In this document: positions 58,654-64,000 of the stretch, piece by piece
How positions within the stretch are numbered: the stretch's first letter is position 1
How the letters are laid out: every line of letters begins with the position of its first letter
Assembly (NCBI GenBank): GCA_963666035.2
Contig: CAXXJI010000007.1
Location: 124,001-188,000 of the forward strand
DNA from: CALMFG01 sp963666035
Lineage (GTDB): Bacteria; Bacillota; Clostridia; Christensenellales; CALMFG01
Direction: 5' to 3'
DNA: 64,000 nucleotides
Position numbers and translations under genes: made by a program
The notes under the pieces: generated by a model
What the model was told of the DNA's origin: nothing
Database searches by the model: none
The model's input: only the letters and a program-made list of their open reading frames with translations

Positions 58654-59046
58654 ATGAGTAAAACACTCTATACCGGAACAGGCAGACGAAAATCTTCTGT
58701 TGCCAGAGTACGCCTTGTATCCGGAACAGGAAAAATAACCATTAATAAACGCGATATCGAAGAATACTTCAATCTTGAAACATTGAAGATGCTGGTTCGT
58801 TCGCCTTTGGAGGAAACCAAAACCATCGGCACCTACGACGTTTTGATCAACGTTAAAGGCGGCGGTTATACCGGACAGGCGGGCGCGATTCGCCATGGTA
58901 TCTCACGGGCGCTTTTGGAAGCCGACCCGCAGTACCGCGCCATTCTAAAGAAAGCGGGCTTCTTGACCCGTGACCCGAGAATGAAAGAACGTAAGAAATA
59001 CGGCCTGAAAGCCGCCAGACGCGCGCCTCAGTTCTCGAAACGTTAA
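58654..59046 (+). CDS. rpsI: 30S ribosomal protein S9
   Basis: S9 is a small-subunit protein whose C-terminal tail touches P-site tRNA. The 130-residue protein begins TLYTGTGRRKSSVARVRL, has GGGYTGQAGAIRHGISRAL near residue 70, and ends in the diagnostic basic tail ARRAPQFSKR. A GGGAGG site precedes the ATG. It is the second and last gene of the rplM-rpsI operon. Confidence 0.97.
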   Translation: MSKTLYTGTGRRKSSVARVRLVSGTGKITINKRDIEEYFNLETLKMLVRSPLEETKTIGTYDVLINVKGGGYTGQAGAIRHGISRALLEADPQYRAILKKAGFLTRDPRMKERKKYGLKAARRAPQFSKR

Positions 59047-59058
59047 TAACAAAATTAT

Positions 59059-59094
59059 TAAAAAACGCTTTGTTTGGTCAGGGCGTTTTTTTTA
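59059..59094 (+). terminator. Terminator after rpsI
   Basis: AAAAAACGC and GCGTTTTTT form a stem with a 15-base loop and a long T-run. Confidence 0.8.
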
Positions 59095-59135
59095 TTAACA
59101 GAATTTAAATCATGTGAATAATCAGTGTTGTAAAC

Positions 59136-59164
59136 TTGAAAAAAGACGGAGCGAAAGGTATAAT
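59136..59164 (+). promoter_or_regulatory. Promoter of the phosphoglucomutase gene
   Basis: TTGAAA and TATAAT are separated by 17 bases, about 58 bases before the ATG. Confidence 0.65.
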
Positions 59165-59221
59165 TTTTTTACACGTAAAAAAGAAAATTATGTATTGATA
59201 TATTTTTTTTAAGGAGCATAG

Positions 59222-60931
59222 ATGGATTATAAAAAAGAGTATGAAAAGTGGCTGGAAAGCGATTATTTTGACCAAGCCACTACAAATGAGCTTTTGGCGA
59301 TTAAAGGCGACGAAAAGGAGATAGAGGACAGATTCTACCGCAATCTGGCGTTTGGCACAGCGGGTATGCGAGGCAAATTGGGCGCGGGTACCAACCGTAT
59401 CAATGTCTATATGATCCGCCGGGCTACGCAAGGGCTGGCGGACTATATCATTCAAAAAGGCGGACAGAAGCGCGGTGTGGTCATCGCTTATGATAGTCGG
59501 CATTTTTCGGATGTATTTGCGTTGGAAACCGCTAAAACATTGGCCGCAAACGGTATTAAGGCCTATTTGTTTACCTCTCTTCGGCCGGTGCCTGTGCTCT
59601 CCTATGCGGTACGGCGCCTTAAGACCATCGCGGGTGTTGCCATCACGGCCAGCCATAACCCCAAAGAATACAACGGCTATAAGGTGTATTGGGAGGACGG
59701 GGCGCAGGCGGTGGACGAAATTGCCGACGGAATCGTGAAAAGCGTTAATGCGATTGAAAACTACGACAGCATCGGTGTGATGGATGAAGTAGCGGCGTTG
59801 GAAAAGGGTTTCTTTAAATATATCGACAAAGAAGTGGACGACGCCTACATGGCGGATATCAAAACGCTCTCCACATCTAAGGATTTGCCCAAGGATTTTC
59901 GCATCATCTATACGCCCATCCATGGAGCAGGCAATGTACCGGTTCGAAGGATTCTGGACGAACTCGGGTTTGAAGATGTCTGTGTGGTCAAAGCGCAGGT
60001 GGAACCGGACGGTGATTTTCCCACGGTAGCAGCGCCAAATCCGGAGGATCCAGCGGTGTTTAATCTTGCCATCGAATATGCTAAGGCAAAAAGTGCGCAT
60101 ATCATCATCGGAACCGATCCGGATTGTGACCGATTGGGGCTTTTGGTGCCGGACGGACGGGGCGGATATATCCGACTGAACGGTAACCAGATCGGTGCTT
60201 TGATGTTCGACTATGTCCTGAAAGCCAGAAAGGACAATATGCCGAGCAAAGGCGTATTGATTAAATCCATCGTCACAGGTGACATCACCAAGCATATCGC
60301 AAAAAAACATGGCATTAAGACATATGAAGTGCTGACAGGTTTTAAATATGTCGGCGAGATGATTGAGAAGATGGAAAACACGGATGAGACTTTCTTGTTT
60401 GGTTTTGAGGAAAGCTACGGTTACTTGCTCGGCACGTTTGCACGGGATAAAGACGCTGTGGTGGCCTCCATGCTGGCCTGCGAGATGACGGCGTATTATA
60501 AAAGCATCGGGAAATCCATCTATGAAGGTTTAATTGATATTTATGAGCAGTACGGGTATTACTCGGATGGGCAGATTGCTGTGGAATTGGATGGAAAAGA
60601 AGGCTTGGACAAAATCGCCCGCATCATGAAAGCGTTTCGCTCGGAAGGATTCCCGGATATGCCGGAGTTGACGGCAACCGAAAAAATGGATTATTTATAC
60701 CAGACGGCAGAGGATGTAAAGAACGGAGAAATCAGCGATACAGGCCTTAGAAAATCCAATGTATTAAAATATATTTATGATGACTTAAGCTGGGTTACGG
60801 TGCGGCCTTCCGGAACTGAACCCAAGATAAAGATTTATGTATCGGCGCGCGGAAACAGCATGGAAGCTTCAGAAGCCAAAATGAAAGCCATGATGGAAAC
60901 CATGAAGCGTGCGATGGAGCAGGTAAAGTAG
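59222..60931 (+). CDS. Phosphoglucomutase/phosphomannomutase
   Basis: A 569-residue alpha-D-phosphohexomutase of the PgcA type, interconverting glucose-1- and glucose-6-phosphate for wall and glycan sugar nucleotides. Motifs: FGTAGMRGKLGAGTNRIN at about residues 45-62, the phosphoserine loop ITASHNPKEYNGYKVYW near 141, metal-binding GTDPDCDRLG near 298, and the sugar-binding GFEESYGYL near 393. The phosphate-binding loop RPSGTEPKIKIY is near 532. An AAGGAGC site precedes the ATG. The AI-2E-type gene follows after 27 bases and is probably in the same operon. Confidence 0.93.
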   Translation: MDYKKEYEKWLESDYFDQATTNELLAIKGDEKEIEDRFYRNLAFGTAGMRGKLGAGTNRINVYMIRRATQGLADYIIQKGGQKRGVVIAYDSRHFSDVFALETAKTLAANGIKAYLFTSLRPVPVLSYAVRRLKTIAGVAITASHNPKEYNGYKVYWEDGAQAVDEIADGIVKSVNAIENYDSIGVMDEVAALEKGFFKYIDKEVDDAYMADIKTLSTSKDLPKDFRIIYTPIHGAGNVPVRRILDELGFEDVCVVKAQVEPDGDFPTVAAPNPEDPAVFNLAIEYAKAKSAHIIIGTDPDCDRLGLLVPDGRGGYIRLNGNQIGALMFDYVLKARKDNMPSKGVLIKSIVTGDITKHIAKKHGIKTYEVLTGFKYVGEMIEKMENTDETFLFGFEESYGYLLGTFARDKDAVVASMLACEMTAYYKSIGKSIYEGLIDIYEQYGYYSDGQIAVELDGKEGLDKIARIMKAFRSEGFPDMPELTATEKMDYLYQTAEDVKNGEISDTGLRKSNVLKYIYDDLSWVTVRPSGTEPKIKIYVSARGNSMEASEAKMKAMMETMKRAMEQVK

Positions 60932-60958
60932 GACAAACCCTGATAGAGGAGATATCCT

Positions 60959-62167
60959 GTGGAAAAAAAGCAAAAGGAAGAAAGTACCGTTAAAGACAAG
61001 GTTGAAGGTAGAATCACCGAAACGATAAGGCCAAAAGAGCCAAGAGCCAAAAAGCGCTCCTCATGGGCGGCGTTTACGCTGCCGGTCATCATTGTGCTCA
61101 TCATCGTTGGGCGGTTGGTTTTTGATTATCAGAACTTTAAAGGCGAGCTGGAGGTTTTTTTCAGCGTCATACGTTTTTTGGTGTGGGGGTTTGCGATTTT
61201 CTTTGTCCTGTCCCCGTTTATCGCCTGGTTTGAAAAACTGTTTGGCAAGCTGAAGCACGGGGCAAAACTGCTTTCTATGATCATCGTCTATCTTTTGTTT
61301 GGCGGAGTGTTGGCGGTCGTGTTTGTCTGGCTGGTTCCGCTTATTTTTTCCAATGTTTCTGAAATCACCCGGCAGATTCCCGACTGGGCCGAAGCAATAG
61401 GGGGTCTGTTGGATCGGTTCTATGATTGGGTTGGGGGCCTTAACATCCCCGGCTTGCAGGATTGGGTGACTGACACCGAAGCTGACCTTGTGGATAAACT
61501 GGCTGTTAGTCTGACAGATATCAGCCTGAATATTATAGGCGCGTCCTATGGCATTTTTCGAGGAGCTTTAGATTTTATTATCGGCATCGTTATCTCGGTT
61601 TATATGCTGATTGAGCGAGAAGGTCTGACCCGGCGTATCCGTAAGCTGACCTATTCGCTTTTAGATAAAGAAAAAGCCGAATATGCGGCCGAAGTCTCCT
61701 CGGTTTCGGGGAAAATTTTTCGCAATTTCATCTACGGGAAGCTCATCGACTCGGCGATTGTCGGTGTGGTTTCCTATTTTGTTTTGCTTCTGATCGGGGC
61801 ACCTGTGCCCATGCTGCTCGCGGTTATTATGGGGATCACCAATATGGTGCCCACCATCGGGCCTATCATCGGAGCGATTCCTTGTATCATCATCACGCTT
61901 ATCATCAGCCCGCCCGCCGCGCTTTGGGTGCTGATCTATACCATCATCATCCAGCTGATAGACGGATGGGTGTTGGGGCCGCATATCTTGGGCGAGAGCG
62001 TGGGGTTAAAGCCGTTCTATATTCTGGCGGCGGTGCTGATCGGCGGCGGACTTTTCGGTGTTCTCGGTGCGTTTCTGGCAACACCCACCATGGCTGTGGC
62101 GCAGTATTTGCTGCAAAATTATACGGCAAAAAAATTGAAAGAGAAAAAGATCACACTGGAGCCGTGA
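60959..62167 (+). CDS. AI-2E family transporter-like membrane protein
   Basis: A 402-residue membrane protein of the AI-2E/UPF0118 (YtvI/PerM-like) family, with about eight segments and a charged N-terminal tail. The layout is two N-terminal helices near 35-80, a third near 103-125, an extracytoplasmic amphipathic region (residues about 130-190), and then five C-terminal helices. The conserved segment MGITNMVPTIGPIIGAIPCIII is near residue 293, and DGWVLGPHILGESVGLKP near 340 is diagnostic. Members export varied solutes, and some are Na+/H+ antiporters; the AI-2 name is historical. The start is GTG behind GAGGAGAT. Confidence 0.9.
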   Translation: MEKKQKEESTVKDKVEGRITETIRPKEPRAKKRSSWAAFTLPVIIVLIIVGRLVFDYQNFKGELEVFFSVIRFLVWGFAIFFVLSPFIAWFEKLFGKLKHGAKLLSMIIVYLLFGGVLAVVFVWLVPLIFSNVSEITRQIPDWAEAIGGLLDRFYDWVGGLNIPGLQDWVTDTEADLVDKLAVSLTDISLNIIGASYGIFRGALDFIIGIVISVYMLIEREGLTRRIRKLTYSLLDKEKAEYAAEVSSVSGKIFRNFIYGKLIDSAIVGVVSYFVLLLIGAPVPMLLAVIMGITNMVPTIGPIIGAIPCIIITLIISPPAALWVLIYTIIIQLIDGWVLGPHILGESVGLKPFYILAAVLIGGGLFGVLGAFLATPTMAVAQYLLQNYTAKKLKEKKITLEP

Positions 62168-62191
62168 TCTCTTGAACGAATAGAATAGAAC

Positions 62192-62219
62192 AAAAACAGC
62201 GAGCAATCGCTGTTTTTTT
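62192..62219. terminator. Bidirectional terminator after the AI-2E-type gene
   Basis: AAAAACAGCGA-GCAA-TCGCTGTTTTT, a compact hairpin between converging genes. Confidence 0.88.
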
Positions 62220-62820
62220 ATGCCATATGCCGGACGCGAAAAACCGCGTTGACCTCCTCTGAAATCTTTCGGCAGGCTTCAATTTCCTCTTCGGGCAGAT
62301 AATCGACCACCGAAAGGGTGGTATCAAAACCTAAAGCGACAGCTTCTTTTGCAAAGTCCAGAATAGCGGCATACGCCGACACACCATAAATACTCTGGCA
62401 CTCGGTTTGATATTTTTCGGCATTGCTGGCGTTGAGGCTGATAGAAAACCCGTTGACCAAACCTTTTAGTTCCGGCAGAACATCGCGTCCGTAATACAAA
62501 TTTGCTTGTCCATTGGTGTTGACCTTCACATAAATCCCGTTGTTTTTTGCAAACTCGCTGACAGCTTTCATCACATCCAACGCCAGCATGGGTTCGCCAA
62601 ACCCACAGAATGTGATTTTTTTCAAGGGTAAAAGCGGTTTTAGGTCTACTATAATTTCCTCAGCCGAAGGTTCACTGCTCAGCCATAGTTCGTTTCCTGC
62701 TATGCCGTCAGTCAGGTTACGCAAACAAAAGCGGCAGTTATTGGTGCAGCGATTGGTAGGGTTGATGTAAATACCCCCGCCGTATTCATATACAAAGGTG
62801 TCTTTTTTAATGTCTGCCAC
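62218..62820 (-). CDS. TatD-associated radical SAM protein
   Basis: A 200-residue radical SAM enzyme. The cluster motif CTNNCRFC (CxxxCxxC) lies near residue 22, inside YINPTNRCTNNCRFCLRNL. The SAM-contact GFGEPML is near 73 and VKVNTNGQANL near 98. This short form without extra cluster domains, next to tatD, matches the TatD-linked radical SAM family described in Clostridia and Archaea. Its reaction is not established. It starts 2 bases after the tatD stop and is the last gene of the metG-tatD unit. Confidence 0.88.
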   Translation of the reverse strand: MADIKKDTFVYEYGGGIYINPTNRCTNNCRFCLRNLTDGIAGNELWLSSEPSAEEIIVDLKPLLPLKKITFCGFGEPMLALDVMKAVSEFAKNNGIYVKVNTNGQANLYYGRDVLPELKGLVNGFSISLNASNAEKYQTECQSIYGVSAYAAILDFAKEAVALGFDTTLSVVDYLPEEEIEACRKISEEVNAVFRVRHMA

Positions 62821-62822
62821 GT

Positions 62823-63593
62823 TTACTCTCCCAAAACGCCGAACAGCGATTTTGCGTTTTCGATATTAATCTTGGCTATTGCCTCGGTATCCATATTTTT
62901 AAGTTCAGCCATCTTTTCAATCACATGCCGGACATATTTCGGCTCATTGCGCTTACCGCGGACGGGTACGGGAGCGAGGTAGGGGCAGTCGGTTTCTGCC
63001 ATGATGCGATTAATCGGCAGGGCTAAAAACGCTTCTTGCACTTTGCGGGCGTTACTGAAAGTCAGCGTTCCGGTAAAGGATACATGAAGACCAAGTTTGA
63101 TAGTTTCAAGCGCAGTTTCTTTGCTCCCCGAAAAGCAGTGTACCACGCCTTTTAATGGCGCAAAGGAAGATAGGATATCCATCGTATCCTTGGTGGCCTC
63201 GCGGCTGTGGATAATAATAGGCAATCCTAAATCTTTAGCGAGTGCAATCTGCGCTTTAAAAACCGTCTGCTGAACATCGCGCGGCGAAAAATCGTAATGA
63301 TAATCCAGCCCTATCTCACCGACGGCGACTACTTTTTTGCTTGCGGCCAAACTTTCAAGAACACGGATATAATTTTTTGATACATCTTTGGCGTCGTGCG
63401 GATGCACGCCGACCGACGCATAAATGCGTGTGTTTGCTTCTGCCAATTCCACCGCGGCTTTTGAATCCGCTTCATCGGATGCGGCCTCAACAACTCCGAG
63501 AATGTTTTCCTCCGGGAAAGCATCGATCACAGCTTGACGGTCACTGTCAAAACGCTCGCTGGTTAGATGTACATGCGTATCAAACAGCATCAT
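62823..63593 (-). CDS. tatD: TatD-family metal-dependent deoxyribonuclease
   Basis: A 256-residue TIM-barrel metallohydrolase, linked to DNA quality control and possibly to D-aminoacyl-tRNA or peptide hydrolysis in some relatives. Metal ligands are visible: FDTHVHL near residue 4, GEIGLDYHYDFSP near 92, IHSREATKDT near 129, VHCFSGSKE near 151, and AETDCPYLAPVPVRGKRNEP near 201. It overlaps the methionyl-tRNA synthetase end by four bases (ATGA), the arrangement found in many Bacillota. Confidence 0.93.
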   Translation of the reverse strand: MMLFDTHVHLTSERFDSDRQAVIDAFPEENILGVVEAASDEADSKAAVELAEANTRIYASVGVHPHDAKDVSKNYIRVLESLAASKKVVAVGEIGLDYHYDFSPRDVQQTVFKAQIALAKDLGLPIIIHSREATKDTMDILSSFAPLKGVVHCFSGSKETALETIKLGLHVSFTGTLTFSNARKVQEAFLALPINRIMAETDCPYLAPVPVRGKRNEPKYVRHVIEKMAELKNMDTEAIAKINIENAKSLFGVLGE

Positions 63594-64000
63594 TTTACCT
63601 GCAGCCCATCTGCCATGTCTTTATCGGGTGCGAGCAAGGCCAAATCCTTACCGTTGTCTACAGCAAGAAGCATACCGTTGCTTTCTACACCGCGAATTTT
63701 AGCGGGTTTAAGATTGGCCACCACCACGATGGTTTTACCCACCATCTCCTTGGGTGAATACCAGGTGCGGATGCCGCTGACAATCTGGCGTGTTTCATCA
63801 CCGATTTTGATTTGCAGCTTTAAGAGCTTATCGCTGTCCGGCACAGCTTCGCATTCCAAAACTTTAGCCAGCCTGAATTCGCATTTGGCAAAGTCATCAT
63901 AAGTGATCTGCGGCAGGCTCTCGGTTTTTTTCTCATTCTTTTCGGGGTCAGCAGTTTTAGCCGTTTCGTCAGCTAAAGATTCCAGCTCTTTTTCCACATC
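63590..64000 (-). CDS. metG: Methionyl-tRNA synthetase, C-terminal part
   Basis: The visible 136 residues, read from the window edge, include a charged linker followed by a tRNA-binding OB domain: ITYDDFAKCEFRLAKVLECEAVPDSDKLLKLQI, then RQIVSGIRTWYSPKEMVGKTIVVVANLKPAKIRGVESNGMLLA (each in pieces within residues 30-125 of the visible part). This is the dimerising C-terminal domain of bacterial MetRS. The frame continues past 64000, so the catalytic part lies outside. A free-standing tRNA-binding protein is possible, but the fused form followed by tatD is the usual arrangement. Confidence 0.88.
   Translation of the reverse strand, partial: DVEKELESLADETAKTADPEKNEKKTESLPQITYDDFAKCEFRLAKVLECEAVPDSDKLLKLQIKIGDETRQIVSGIRTWYSPKEMVGKTIVVVANLKPAKIRGVESNGMLLAVDNGKDLALLAPDKDMADGLQVK

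Noticed and set aside
59105..60310. A 401-codon open frame on the minus strand
   Set aside because: It lies antisense within and upstream of the phosphoglucomutase gene, whose motifs are unmistakable. The long antisense frame reflects codon bias.

Overview
The window is a stretch of chromosome from a low-to-mid GC Gram-positive bacterium, most likely an uncultured or anaerobic member of the Clostridia (Bacillota). The evidence is a SAM-I riboswitch ahead of metK, a large (about 277 nt) SRP RNA, a CtsR-type heptad operator ahead of an Hsp20 gene, HPr kinase, long-form HPF, DnaD/DnaI-type primosome genes, the YybS-GdpP-L9-DnaB gene order, a two-subunit class I fumarase and Lgt with lipoproteins. 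There are no outer-membrane genes, rRNAs, insertion sequences, prophage genes or CRISPR arrays. Most of the window is housekeeping sequence in short operons bounded by rho-independent terminators. There is little mobile DNA.

Layout. 1-2.4 kb: end of the fumarase operon plus a membrane-anchored alpha/beta-hydrolase-like protein. 2.5-8 kb: a shortened alanyl-tRNA synthetase, divergent from an operon of a hydrolase-like protein, a four-repeat DnaD-type protein and a DnaC/DnaI ATPase. 8-17.3 kb: a GT39-type mannosyltransferase-like protein, metK with its riboswitch, lgt, a zinc-ribbon/permease fusion, a large membrane protein with a disordered cytoplasmic tail, purA and the SRP RNA. 17.4-26.8 kb: a lipoprotein, recD2-comF-hpf, two tRNA-Met genes, a HAD phosphatase, hprK, an AT-rich patch with a membrane protein, and telA. 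26.9-34.6 kb: rsgA, an aldo/keto reductase operon, and a TetR-regulated heterodimeric ABC exporter. 34.7-41.7 kb: hsp20, trmL, a Na/Pi cotransporter, a HAD-IIA phosphatase with an asparaginase, and the two-gene SmsC-SmsB iron-sulfur assembly unit. 41.3-47 kb: the yybS-gdpP-rplI-dnaB-GNAT operon and a small HPr-like gene. 47.3-52.7 kb: a sugar transferase with ispE, a GntR regulator, an SGNH hydrolase, an anchored solute-binding protein and a PRPP synthetase. 52.8-59 kb: a two-component system, a decayed methyltransferase gene, an acyltransferase, a lipoprotein, tRNA-Thr and rplM-rpsI. 59.2-64 kb: phosphoglucomutase, an AI-2E-type permease, and metG-tatD-radical SAM.

How the genes work together. 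The operons group by function: replication loading (DnaD-like with DnaI-like), recombination and competence (RecD2, ComFC), translation control (HPF, RsgA, L13/S9, tRNAs, AlaRS, MetRS), c-di-AMP turnover (GdpP), cell envelope (Lgt, sugar transferase, IspE, acyltransferase) and drug export (TetR plus ABC pair). I found no convincing new multi-gene system. The observations most worth a second look are single-gene oddities: two alpha/beta-hydrolase-fold proteins without their catalytic serine, an AlaRS lacking both the beta-barrel insert and C-Ala, a DnaD-type protein with four tandem repeats and a frame break at its start, a zinc-ribbon fused to an RbsC-type permease, a promoter firing straight into a terminator before purA, probable leaderless starts, and a recognisable methyltransferase pseudogene. 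All family calls are from reading motifs by eye; no database search was run.
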